Part shown: piece after piece, positions 8,662 to 16,431 of the stretch
Numbering within the stretch: position 1 is the first letter of the stretch
How the letters are laid out: every line of letters begins with the position of its first letter
Origin: Planctomycetota bacterium
GTDB taxonomy: Bacteria; Planctomycetota; Phycisphaerae; WQYP01
Length of the DNA: 37,800 nucleotides
Direction: 5' to 3'
NCBI GenBank assembly: GCA_021810145.1
Contig: JAJZJL010000034.1
Coordinates: 1-37,800, forward strand
Notes under the pieces: generated by a model
What the model saw: only the letters and a program-made list of their open reading frames with translations
Told to the model about the DNA's origin: nothing
Database searches by the model: none
Translations under genes and position numbers: made by a program

Positions 8662-9570
8662 TTATGGAATGATGACTTTGCGCGGTTGGGATGTGGCGGA
8701 CCAGCGTAACATCCAGAGTTGCGGCAGCGGTACGCGCTGCACATGTCCATCTTCAAATGACACATTAATCGCCCGGCCATGGCGGTCAATACACAGCCGC
8801 CCCAATCCGCCGGGGCCTTTGGGCGCACCGGTGGGATACCCGGTATTAAGCGTATAGGGCAACTGCGGCGGTTGATTACTGCTGTCGGGCCAGGTGTCAG
8901 CCCAGATTGCATCGGCAAATACGGGTGTCTGCGGGCCGGGCGACTGGTCGCTGTAACTGAAATAGGGCCTCAGCCCCAGCAATTCATGGAAGGTATACCA
9001 GTACAGTGGATTGGGATCGGCCGTTGATGCTTGCATGGATGTGTCAAAGAGCCAGGCGTTGATGCCGTAGCTGCCATAGTGGCCGGTGACGGTGGGCTTA
9101 TTCCACCATGCCGCCGGCCCCCAGGTGGTAAATGCATCGCCGTCACCGGGGGAACCCGGTGCGACGGTTTTCTGCGGCGTGCTGGGACAAATCAGAGCCG
9201 CTTGTTCAACCGCCGGAATGTATGATGCCGTATTCTGGTTCTGCAACACCGGTGGCTGATTGGCAAAATATGGTCCAAGCAGTTCCAGCCAGTACATGTT
9301 GGGCAGATCCGGGTCATAGGGCATGCCGTGCGCGTGTTCTTCCGCAAAATACTCAATATAAGCGGCACCCATTTCATGGAGATTCGAGGCGCATACCGTG
9401 GCCTGAGCGGCGCGACGGGCCATGGATAAGGCGGGCAGCAGAACGGCAATGAGTATGGCGATAATCGAAACGACCACCAGCAGTTCAATAAGTGAAAAGG
9501 CCCGGTTCCGGATCACGCACGTTCGCGTTGCCACGCTTGGAGCTGCATACATCCTTGAATTCCGACGCAT
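8662..9570 (-). CDS. Prepilin-like protein with H-X9-DG motif
   Basis: This is a 302-aa type II secretion/type IV pilin-like protein of the kind greatly expanded in Planctomycetes, Lentisphaerae and Verrucomicrobia. After a basic leader it carries the prepilin cleavage and N-methylation segment [16 protein letters not shown] followed by the typical long hydrophobic helix. Near the C terminus a histidine, nine residues and DG ([16 protein letters not shown]) give the H-X9-DG signature. Between lies a globular region with a conserved early cysteine ([11 protein letters not shown]). It is probably an exported pseudopilin of unknown role. The ATG at 9570 is chosen, with AAGAG four bases upstream. 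A GTG at 9588 would add six residues. Confidence 0.9.
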   Translation of the reverse strand: MRRNSRMYAAPSVATRTCVIRNRAFSLIELLVVVSIIAILIAVLLPALSMARRAAQATVCASNLHEMGAAYIEYFAEEHAHGMPYDPDLPNMYWLELLGPYFANQPPVLQNQNTASYIPAVEQAALICPSTPQKTVAPGSPGDGDAFTTWGPAAWWNKPTVTGHYGSYGINAWLFDTSMQASTADPNPLYWYTFHELLGLRPYFSYSDQSPGPQTPVFADAIWADTWPDSSNQPPQLPYTLNTGYPTGAPKGPGGLGRLCIDRHGRAINVSFEDGHVQRVPLPQLWMLRWSATSQPRKVIIP

Positions 9571-9763
9571 AAAACTCTTCCATTCCACAGCGTGTCATAA
9601 TACGGGCGCTGGAGGTAATTTCAAAGCGGATCATGATGGTTATGGGGCCTAAAGGCTGATTTTTGGACTATTTATGATTTATCGACCTATCTGTTTATGC
9701 CGATAAGAAGATGGTCGTTATCAGGTGCAATCGCGACCTGTCATTGCATCGAAGAAAGAATGT

Positions 9764-10348
9764 ATGGCCAATGCTGAATTAGAATCTCTGTTCCCGGTTG
9801 TGATGCCGCATATTCAGCGGTGGTTCGTCAATGAAGAAGCCACCATACTTCGTAATGGCGTCCCGCTGACCGGATTGCAGGCCGGTGACGCGATTCTGGC
9901 CGGCGTGCAGAATCTCCGCCGAGTCCGGGTATTGCAGGTGGAGGAAATCCGTGTTCATGGTGTGGGACTGATGCAGAAACTCGCCCCCGGACTTGAACTC
10001 GTGCGAGCGGACAGCGCCGCAATGACGTTCGGTTATGGCATTTATATTCGACGGCTGTACGCCAAAGATCGCGCCGTGATGCTGCACCATCTGGTTCATG
10101 TGGCGCAAATGGAAGAACTCGGTGGATCGGAAAATTACATCAGACGCTATGTCAATGATTGCCTGCATTTCGGATACGGCAAGGCGCCGCTGGAGATTCA
10201 GGCCCGGTTTATTACCGAACAGGCGATGCGGATGGGCAGCCCGCGCGATGCCGGTAACCGTTTCCGCACTTATGCTGCCGTCAGCTTCGCCGATGACAAT
10301 GCCCGTGAGGGCCATTCGTGGCGACCGTCGCGGCAGCCGGCGGGTTAG
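9764..10348 (+). CDS. Conserved hypothetical protein with HHLVHVAQ motif
   Basis: The product is 194 aa, soluble, with no signal peptide or membrane segment. The central part reads VMLHHLVHVAQMEELGG, followed by RYVNDCLHFGYGKAPLEIQA. This resembles a family of small bacterial proteins of unknown function in which a His-rich helix (like the HExxH helix of gluzincin peptidases, but with the glutamate replaced) precedes a Tyr/Gly-rich segment and an acidic E-x-x-A. Metal binding is plausible, but peptidase activity is doubtful without the catalytic glutamate. A GTG at 9725 would extend it by 13 residues. The ATG at 9764 gives the more protein-like N terminus and has GAAAGA upstream. It is divergent from the prepilin gene and 18 bases upstream of the next gene. 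Confidence 0.72.
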   Translation: MANAELESLFPVVMPHIQRWFVNEEATILRNGVPLTGLQAGDAILAGVQNLRRVRVLQVEEIRVHGVGLMQKLAPGLELVRADSAAMTFGYGIYIRRLYAKDRAVMLHHLVHVAQMEELGGSENYIRRYVNDCLHFGYGKAPLEIQARFITEQAMRMGSPRDAGNRFRTYAAVSFADDNAREGHSWRPSRQPAG

Positions 10349-10350
10349 CA

Positions 10351-10359
10351 TGTTATACT
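10351..10359 (+). promoter_or_regulatory. Extended -10 promoter before the first paralogue gene
   Basis: TGTTATACT is an extended -10 element (TGn plus TATACT). The expected transcription start about seven bases downstream falls on or next to the GTG at 10367, so the message would have little or no leader. No clear -35 is seen, as is usual for extended -10 promoters. Confidence 0.5.
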
Positions 10360-10366
10360 CTCCGTT

Positions 10367-11122
10367 GTGAATGCATCATCCGCACAACATCCGCCCGTCA
10401 CACTTCCCGTCTGCCGTATGATGATTGCCGATGCGGTTCGTAAAAATCGTCGCAACATTCTCATCAAGGGTGTAATCGGAACAGTCGGTGCGTTCCTGAC
10501 GCCGATGCTGGCCGGTGCCGTTGCCATATTGATGATGTTTTATATTGTGATCTGGATTATTGTGGTAGGTTCCGCCGCCGTGGCTGTGCACATTGGTGCG
10601 GCAATTTTTGTTGTGTGGGTGCTGTTTTACATGGGGCTTATGGTTGCGGCCTGGAAGCACGAATGGGTGGCACGCAATTTTTTCTACCAGTCCAGCGAGC
10701 GCCGGCCACCGGCCGATCTGTTCCCGCGCGATATGGCTGGCCCGGTGTTTTATATTCCGCTGGGAATGGATTTGCTGCAGGATGACGTTCCTCCACATTG
10801 GCTTCTGCGCATCGCGTGCTTCTGGGCGGATATTCTCGTTAAAGCAACCCTGCAGTGGAAGGTTTTTCGATTTGCGGCAAATGCGGATCATGTCTCGGCG
10901 GCGCGGATTATGCTCGCCATTGCCAACGCCTCCGGCTCTTCAATTGAAGTTGATCCACTGCTGAATAATGGCATGACCAAACCCCAACTGCATTCGGCAT
11001 TGTGCACGCTGATGATCCTGGATCTCGCGGCTTTGAATACGGATTGGTCCAAAGTATGGCTGAATCGACCGGTCCGAGAACAACTCGGATTGCCGCCGGA
11101 ACCGGGAAAAAGACGGAATTGA
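10367..11122 (+). CDS. Two-pass membrane protein of unknown function (paralogue A)
   Basis: The product is 251 aa, starting at GTG. Two hydrophobic segments at about 41-69 and 72-97 are followed by a cytosolic-looking domain of about 150 residues. The C-terminal part (LHSALCTLMILDLAALNTDWSKVWLNRPVREQLG) resembles the end of the next gene's product (LRQLDWVDCSTDGSRIWLNSARR), and the two have the same layout, so I infer a tandem duplication. No enzymatic motif is visible. No Shine-Dalgarno sequence precedes the GTG. The extended -10 at 10351-10359 would start transcription almost on the codon. An ATG 51 bases in (10418) is an alternative start. The function is unknown. Confidence 0.7.
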   Translation: MNASSAQHPPVTLPVCRMMIADAVRKNRRNILIKGVIGTVGAFLTPMLAGAVAILMMFYIVIWIIVVGSAAVAVHIGAAIFVVWVLFYMGLMVAAWKHEWVARNFFYQSSERRPPADLFPRDMAGPVFYIPLGMDLLQDDVPPHWLLRIACFWADILVKATLQWKVFRFAANADHVSAARIMLAIANASGSSIEVDPLLNNGMTKPQLHSALCTLMILDLAALNTDWSKVWLNRPVREQLGLPPEPGKRRN

Positions 11123-11169
11123 CCGCATCCCGCTCAAGCCGCAGATGGTCTTCAACCGAACAGATAGTT

Positions 11170-11958
11170 ATGCAAAATGTTTGTAACACGCTTGATTCAC
11201 GCCCTCGCTTTATCGACAATGCGAAAATGGCTGGAATGGAATTACTATCAATTGCCGAGTTACTGAAGCGCCGGGAACAATCGCGCGACAAGGAATTGCT
11301 CTGGATGCTGGGTATCGGAGCGGTGCTGAGTTTAATTCTTCCGGTGCTGCTGGGTTCAATGGCGTATTTTGCCTATCGACAATTTTCCAGCGGTTCCGGA
11401 TCGTATCTGGGATGGTTGGCCTGCGTGATCGTCTTTTCGGCCATATTCGTTCCATTGTTGTTGTTACGTGAAAAATCCAACATTGCCCCGGATGCCGCGA
11501 TCATCCGCACACGTGAAGATGAAGACAACCGGCGAGTCGTTTCGGTAATGGAAACCGAAATGGATTTACAAAGCTTCGGCCCCTTGGGCCTGCAACTCAG
11601 TGACGATCAGGCCGACACGGAGCACTGGTTGATTCGCCCCTTTTTCTTCGGGCCGCGCATGGTGGTGCGCGCATTGCCTTTGCGCAAACTCTTGCAGATT
11701 CTTGCGGCCAATACCGATCGACCGCGCGCTGCGGAAGTACTGGTTAAACTGGCGTCCCGGGATCGAGGCATGGCCACGGGTGATCTGCTGAAACCCGGAG
11801 AAGAGCCGGCGACACTGACCCCTACTCTGGCGTACCTGCGACAATTAGACTGGGTGGATTGCAGCACAGATGGCTCACGAATCTGGCTCAATTCCGCTCG
11901 CCGCCCGCAGATTACCGAAATATTGGATCAATTCGCCCCGGCTGCGAAATCACGCTAA
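11170..11958 (+). CDS. Two-pass membrane protein of unknown function (paralogue B)
   Basis: This 262-aa product has two membrane segments at about 42-68 and 76-98 and a C-terminal domain in which LRKLLQILAANTDRPRAAEVLVKLASRD and then YLRQLDWVDCSTDGSRIWLN can be aligned by eye with the preceding gene's product. The latter stretch looks like a winged-helix or LEM-like packing element, but I cannot name a family. The frame is open back to 11002, inside the previous gene, so the start is a choice. The ATG at 11170 is the first after the upstream stop, and the ATG at 11227 (MAGMELLSIAELLKRREQ) is a good alternative. It probably shares a transcript with paralogue A, 47 bases upstream. Confidence 0.68.
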   Translation: MQNVCNTLDSRPRFIDNAKMAGMELLSIAELLKRREQSRDKELLWMLGIGAVLSLILPVLLGSMAYFAYRQFSSGSGSYLGWLACVIVFSAIFVPLLLLREKSNIAPDAAIIRTREDEDNRRVVSVMETEMDLQSFGPLGLQLSDDQADTEHWLIRPFFFGPRMVVRALPLRKLLQILAANTDRPRAAEVLVKLASRDRGMATGDLLKPGEEPATLTPTLAYLRQLDWVDCSTDGSRIWLNSARRPQITEILDQFAPAAKSR

Positions 11959-12058
11959 GCATCCTGCGCGTCTCCTGAATCGTGTTACCATCACACGCCT
12001 TGGAATGCTGCCGAGGTCCGGCTTGTGTCGCAAGATAATGGTAATTAATTGCAGACTA

Positions 12059-12124
12059 ATTTTTTACAGCCTAAAAAAAATATAATTTTTTTCTTGACGC
12101 GCACGGGGGGGGGCGCGGTATACT
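12059..12124 (+). promoter_or_regulatory. Promoter with UP-like AT tract and a G9 run in the spacer
   Basis: An AT-rich block (A8, TATAA, T7) at about 12073-12092 abuts TTGACG (-35, 12094-12099). TATACT (-10) lies at 12119-12124. The spacer is 19 bases and contains nine consecutive Gs (12105-12113). Loss of two Gs would give the optimal 17-base spacer, so slipped-strand changes could switch expression. It drives the ten-cysteine protein cassette after a leader of about 260 nt. Confidence 0.65.
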
Positions 12125-12392
12125 GCCGTTTGTCGTAAATCATTGCTCGGCAGCGGGGTCCATTGGAATGCTGCGGAGCGGGGTAAGGTAACAACCTGAT
12201 CAGGGGGGCAGAGAATCGTGACTGGGTGCGGGCGTTGTGGAATCACAATCTCGGCGAGCCGGTGGGTTGATCCCACCGGTAATCATGCTGCGAGCACCGT
12301 CCCGCTGCGCCGGGACGGCGGTTTGTACCATGCGGGACTCGTGAACCCGGATGGTAACAGCATTCCGGGCTTCTAACGCATCGGATTCAGCG
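12125..12392 (+). ncRNA. Long structured 5' leader, possible cis-regulatory RNA
   Basis: About 260 bases separate the promoter from the start codon at 12393. Two perfect hairpins are visible: CCGGTGGG/CCCACCGG around TTGAT (12259-12279) and CCGTCCCG/CGGGACGG around CTGCGC (12297-12318). A third, imperfect stem pairs CCAT-CGGG with CCCG-ATGG just downstream. The pattern does not match a riboswitch class I can recognise (no c-di-GMP, TPP or cobalamin core). A thermosensor, protein-binding leader or attenuator is possible. Confidence 0.4.
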
Positions 12393-12905
12393 ATGAATGC
12401 ACGTACCAGCAGAATTCTGATTCCGTTAGCCGCGGTGGTGTTCGTGGCATCGCTGGTTGGTCTTGGCGTGTCCGTCACCAAGCTGTTCTTCAGTTCCCAC
12501 CCGCCGGCCGCCGTTCACATAGCCGCCGGCGGTACCGCACCCGCGAAAGCGCTGCTGGCGTCGCTTGGAACAGTCCTGTTTGCCCGGGTAGGCGGAGGAA
12601 ATCCGCAGTCGGCCACGGAATGGAACGGAATGTATAACTGCCCAGCTAATACGTCCTGTGGAGCCGTGCCATGCCCGCATCCGTCATCCACGGGTTCGTG
12701 TGGAACCTATGTACAGTCATTTTTTATTGGCTCAATATGCAAACCCAATAACAGCGGGACGGACTCGTCGTGTAGCTACATCGGCAGCCCGACGGAATGC
12801 TCAGCAGTTTTTAATTGCAACTACGAACCCTATGACGGCCAATGTGATCCCAACGGAAGCCCTACCGGGTCGTACGTCTACGGGCAGCAAGTGAACTGCG
12901 ACTAG
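12393..12905 (+). CDS. Membrane-anchored exported protein with ten cysteines
   Basis: The product is 170 aa. An N-terminal hydrophobic segment (about 8-32, ILIPLAAVVFVASLVGLGVS) acts as signal or anchor. It is followed by an Ala-rich linker and a domain of about 90 residues with ten cysteines at 83, 89, 94, 103, 116, 127, 136, 142, 151 and 169. That domain is also rich in Gly, Ser, Asn and Pro, with few charges. The even cysteine count and extracytoplasmic location suggest five disulfides. No CxxCH haem motif and no known toxin or lectin signature is seen. The frame continues 14 codons upstream of the chosen ATG. The short product is preferred because it starts just before the signal segment. 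It heads a cassette with the secreted protein at 13043 and the MauE-like protein at 14092. Confidence 0.75.
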   Translation: MNARTSRILIPLAAVVFVASLVGLGVSVTKLFFSSHPPAAVHIAAGGTAPAKALLASLGTVLFARVGGGNPQSATEWNGMYNCPANTSCGAVPCPHPSSTGSCGTYVQSFFIGSICKPNNSGTDSSCSYIGSPTECSAVFNCNYEPYDGQCDPNGSPTGSYVYGQQVNCD

Positions 12906-13042
12906 ACACCCGTGGCGTCGGTGGCTGGGCGGTGCATTGGAGCCACTGAGGCTGCAGCATGGAGCCGAGAGCGTTGCCGGGCGCGGCGGGTGGTTTTTGG
13001 TGAGGAGTCAGGAAAATTGGATATTTACCTGGGAGGATGCGA

Positions 13043-14095
13043 ATGGCAATTTCCGTGAGGATTAAGCAAATCCGAGAGTGGGGGGGCAGCAAATTCTGTA
13101 TATATTTCCTGATCAGCGCGGCAACGCTGTCCTTGCTGGGACCACACGCTCGGGCCAGCACTGCGGTGGTTAAAGATGAACTGCTGAACGCGCTTCACGC
13201 GCTGCGGCAGGCGGTCCGCTCCAGGGTAGTGTCTGGTTGGGGCGTCGCCGTGGAGAAAACCACCGACACCCAGTGGTACGGGCACGAAATGCGCGTCCAC
13301 TATCAGCCGCAAACGGTGAAGTTCTGGTTTTCCGGTAACGCGAGCCTGGCAAAAGAGTACAGCTCAGGCCATCCGCCGGTGCTGCTTCAGGCGGCACTGA
13401 GAAAAAATGGAATACTGGCCCATTTCCGTCGTTACAACATGGGGTTAAAGCTCGCAGCACCGCAGGTAACTATTATTGGTGGGGTGTTGCCCCATGTGAC
13501 CAACGATCTGCGCCCAACCGTGTGGACATACCGCCGGATTTCAGAAATTTCCAGTGTGATGCAGCCCGATGCACAGTTCTTTCGGATAGCGGAGCGCCAA
13601 TCGGCGGCAACCGTCAAGAATACCGGCCGCCGGATTATCGTAACTTTCAGGTACCCGCCGAATCCGCCGAGCTTCTTCGGCGCGAAGGCGGTGATCGTGT
13701 TCGACATGATGCGCGGCGGGATGGTGGCAAGCTACTACAACATGACCGACGAACTCAATGCAGCCCGACACAGGCTCAAAGAGATCGATACCATCACAAC
13801 GAGGTGGCGAAAAGTGGGCGGTTGCTGGGTCCCGGTCAGCAGAACGCTTGAAAGCCACTACTGGGTTAGCGGCAAAGACCGTGGATTTACACGTACAAAT
13901 ATCAGCTTTGTGAAATTTGTTCTCGGTCCTCTTCGCAATGACATTTTGAGCGCCAGCAACTTGGGAATCCCGAATGGGACATTCGTGGACGACACGGTGC
14001 ATAAGGAATTATACCATTTCACCGAGGCTGCCGCATCCCGCATTTTTGGCACGGCGAAACACAACCCACCGCGGCAGTCGGAGGGTGTGAAATGA
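13043..14095 (+). CDS. Secreted protein of unknown function
   Basis: The product is 350 aa with an N-terminal signal peptide (about 1-38, hydrophobic core CIYFLISAATLSLLG, ending at ARAS). The mature part is mixed alpha/beta with many aromatic and basic residues (e.g. VWTYRRISEISSV, WRKVGGCWVPVSRTLESHYWV). It has the feel of beta-rich planctomycete outer-membrane or periplasmic proteins, but I recognise no family. GGGAGG lies exactly six bases before the ATG at 13043, while the ATG at 13037 is too close to that site, which decides the start. The last codons overlap the next gene by four bases (ATGA), so the two are translationally coupled. Confidence 0.8.
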   Translation: MAISVRIKQIREWGGSKFCIYFLISAATLSLLGPHARASTAVVKDELLNALHALRQAVRSRVVSGWGVAVEKTTDTQWYGHEMRVHYQPQTVKFWFSGNASLAKEYSSGHPPVLLQAALRKNGILAHFRRYNMGLKLAAPQVTIIGGVLPHVTNDLRPTVWTYRRISEISSVMQPDAQFFRIAERQSAATVKNTGRRIIVTFRYPPNPPSFFGAKAVIVFDMMRGGMVASYYNMTDELNAARHRLKEIDTITTRWRKVGGCWVPVSRTLESHYWVSGKDRGFTRTNISFVKFVLGPLRNDILSASNLGIPNGTFVDDTVHKELYHFTEAAASRIFGTAKHNPPRQSEGVK

Positions 14096-14586
14096 CCCCG
14101 CTCCGCTATTTCGCTTTTACAGGGTGCCTGTTCACCCTCGCTTATCGCCACGGGGTGGCGTGGGCCTCTGTACTTGGAAGGTGTTTGCTTGGCTCCGTTT
14201 TCGTAGCTGCCGCAATATTCAAATGGCGCGACATGAGCCAAGGCCCAACGTTGTACGGCAGCTTGGCACCAATGGGAATTCATCTGCCCGCGCTGATCAT
14301 AGTTGGTGAGGTATTCCTCGGGCTTTGGTTGTTGTCAGGTATGGCTAGGGGTGCCGCAGGCTTCAACGGCGTTCTCACGCTCTCATTATTTACCGGTGCC
14401 GTAATTTTTGACATGCTCCAGCCACACCCAATCCCGTGCCGCTGCATGGGCGCGGCCTATGTCGCCGCGCACAGCCCCGCTGCCGTGGAGCGAGGGCTGG
14501 CTCTCGGCATTGTGCGAAACGTGATGCTGGTCGGCCTGGCTGCAACGGTTTGGCTTTCTTCAGGCGGCACACGTGCCTGCACCTGA
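14092..14586 (+). CDS. MauE/DoxX-like redox-associated membrane protein
   Basis: The product is 164 aa with four predicted helices (about 28-44, 64-84, 92-110 and 136-158) and few loops. The pattern, a first helix with a basic residue and FKWRDM, an acidic residue in GEVFLGLWLL and a cysteine pair as PCRCMGA (C116, C118) before the last helix, matches MauE/DoxX-type proteins. MauE itself is needed for disulfide formation in methylamine dehydrogenase. Here the pair is CxC, and many planctomycete relatives have C-G-C-F-G. Its start codon overlaps the stop of the secreted-protein gene by four bases. The likely job is thiol/disulfide handling for the ten-cysteine partner, which is inference from the cassette. 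Confidence 0.8.
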   Translation: MTPLRYFAFTGCLFTLAYRHGVAWASVLGRCLLGSVFVAAAIFKWRDMSQGPTLYGSLAPMGIHLPALIIVGEVFLGLWLLSGMARGAAGFNGVLTLSLFTGAVIFDMLQPHPIPCRCMGAAYVAAHSPAAVERGLALGIVRNVMLVGLAATVWLSSGGTRACT

Positions 14587-14897
14587 TCTTTTCCGTCAGG
14601 GGCAGTTCCCATGGGATATTCCTCAGCACGCCACGATGGCTCCAACGCATGGCCGGTTCGCGCAAACGCCCACAGTTGGCCAACGGCACAACCAAACCGT
14701 TATTACTGCGGCTACCGGCAGGCCGGCCATGAATGCGAGTTGGCTCCACGAGAACCGCGCGGTGGTGAATTCTTGAGCGCATCGGCGACACGGAAGCTTT
14801 GGGGTTACACTTCGGGCGGGTTCGGCTTGAAACATTGAAGCGCTGCCTGGGAGTGCCGCCTTTCTGAATTCTGGAAATATCTTATGATGACCGGAAT
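14587..14897. other. Intergenic region before waaA
   Basis: This is a 311-base gap. Several frames are open through part of it on both strands, including one of 143 codons on the minus strand, but none shows family resemblance or a ribosome site, and they overlap waaA or the MauE-like gene. I cannot exclude a decayed gene remnant at 14600-14780. No promoter is evident. Confidence 0.4.
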
Positions 14898-16271
14898 ATG
14901 CAATGGATTCTCGACATTTTATATCTGTTTGGCCTGCTTCTGGCGGCTCCGTTTCTGCTGGCAAAAAGCCGGCGGACCGGCAAGTATCGTTCGGACTGGT
15001 CCGGTCGGATGGGATACCTTTCCCCTGCTGTTCAGGAGATTTTACGCTCCGCACCCGGACAACCGCGGGTGCTGATTCATTGCGTATCGGTCGGGGAGTT
15101 GTTGTCCACGCGCAAACTCGTGGAAGAATTGCTGCACGGCAATAGCTCGCTGCTGGTTATCATTTCCACCACCACCGATACCGGCATGGCCCGGGCATTG
15201 GCCCTATATCCGCCGCAAGCGGCAACGCGCGTGGTGGCGGTGCGGTATCCGCTGGATTTTTCCTTCGCCGTGCGGCGATTTCTCAGCACGATCAATCCTT
15301 CATTGATCGCACTGGTGGAACTGGAAACATGGCCGAATTTTTTGGCCATTGCCCATCGCCGCGCTATTCCGGTGCAGATCATCAATGGTCGCATGACCGG
15401 GCGATCGTTGCGGCGTTATCGGATTATTAAACCGCTGATGCGAAAAATGCTGCGGCGGGTAGATCATATCAGTGTGCAAACCGCGGAAATCGCCGAGCGC
15501 TTTGCGGCATTGGGTGCTGTTCCGTCGCGCATGGAAGTCGTTGCCACAATGAAGTATGACAGCGCTGATTTCACGGATCACATAACCGGTGCGGAGGCGA
15601 TGGCGGCAAGTCTGGGTATTCTGCCGGAACAGCGGCTGCTGGTGGCGGGATCAACCGGACCGGGCGAAGAGGAGATTCTTTTAGCCGTGTATCGGACGTT
15701 AAGCCAAAAATCGTCCCAATTAAGATTGGCCATTGCGCCGCGCAAACCGGAAATAATCGGTGATGTGATCGCGGCAATCCGGCAGGCGGGATATGAACCG
15801 ATATTGCGCACACAACGACCGGATGGGGCGGGTAAAGCGGTTTCACCGATCCAAACCGGACAGATCATCGTATTAGACACAATGGGGGAGCTTAAGAAGC
15901 TCTACAGTCTGGCATTTGCGGTGTTTTCGGGCCGGTCGCTGGTGAATCTCGGTGGCAGCGACATGATCGAAGCCGCGGCCCTGGCAAAGCCGTGCTGTTT
16001 TGGTCCGTATACCCATAATTTCTCCGATGCGGTGGCATTATTAACCAGCAGCGGTGGGGGTGTGACGGTAAAAAGCGCCGATGAAATGGAGGCTTTATTA
16101 CAAGCTTGGCTGGTGCATCCGGAAGAGGCGATGGCGATTGGACAGCGGGCCAGAGCGTCTCTGGAATCTCAGCGTGGCAGCAGCCGAATTTATGCGCAAA
16201 GAATGTTGAAAAATATTTTTTCGCATGCTGCAACTTCCAATGAAGTGCCTCGTTATACCCCCAAGGGATAA
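14898..16271 (+). CDS. waaA: 3-deoxy-D-manno-octulosonic acid (Kdo) transferase
   Basis: WaaA (KdtA) adds Kdo from CMP-Kdo to lipid IVA in the first step of LPS inner-core assembly, at the cytoplasmic face of the inner membrane. The 457-aa product has one N-terminal membrane helix (about 3-22) and two Rossmann-like halves (GT30, GT-B fold). Diagnostic segments are HCVSVGE with catalytic E67, ALVELETWPNFL (about 135-146), INGRMTGRSLRRY and, in the C-terminal half, VFSGRSLVNLGGSDMIEAAAL near residue 340. Length is near the usual 420-430. The start ATG follows CCGGAAT. Its presence argues for LPS-like lipid A in this organism. It appears to be transcribed alone or with the efflux genes, which follow by 160 bases. 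Confidence 0.95.
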   Translation: MQWILDILYLFGLLLAAPFLLAKSRRTGKYRSDWSGRMGYLSPAVQEILRSAPGQPRVLIHCVSVGELLSTRKLVEELLHGNSSLLVIISTTTDTGMARALALYPPQAATRVVAVRYPLDFSFAVRRFLSTINPSLIALVELETWPNFLAIAHRRAIPVQIINGRMTGRSLRRYRIIKPLMRKMLRRVDHISVQTAEIAERFAALGAVPSRMEVVATMKYDSADFTDHITGAEAMAASLGILPEQRLLVAGSTGPGEEEILLAVYRTLSQKSSQLRLAIAPRKPEIIGDVIAAIRQAGYEPILRTQRPDGAGKAVSPIQTGQIIVLDTMGELKKLYSLAFAVFSGRSLVNLGGSDMIEAAALAKPCCFGPYTHNFSDAVALLTSSGGGVTVKSADEMEALLQAWLVHPEEAMAIGQRARASLESQRGSSRIYAQRMLKNIFSHAATSNEVPRYTPKG

Positions 16272-16431
16272 GTGTTGCCGGAGTTATCGGGCCGGTGGCG
16301 GCGCGCCGGTGCGCGTGGCGAAGTTTATTGATAACCGTGTATACTGCTGATTTCCGGTCGGCACCGGATGGCGGAATATGGTTATTTTGTCACTTGGTGG
16401 CATAAAATAATACCGTAAACGGATTGTTGTC

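Noticed and set aside
12393-12905. Ten-cysteine protein considered as a multihaem cytochrome.
   Set aside because: None of the cysteines forms a CxxCH motif.
14623-15054. Open frame of 143 codons on the minus strand across the gap before waaA.
   Set aside because: No family resemblance and no start signal. It overlaps the waaA N terminus, which has clear family motifs.
16317-16345. TATACT at 16340 as promoter of the efflux operon.
   Set aside because: No acceptable -35 at 16-18 bases (GGCGAA) and no TGn extension, and the start codon is 86 bases away, so it is left unassigned.
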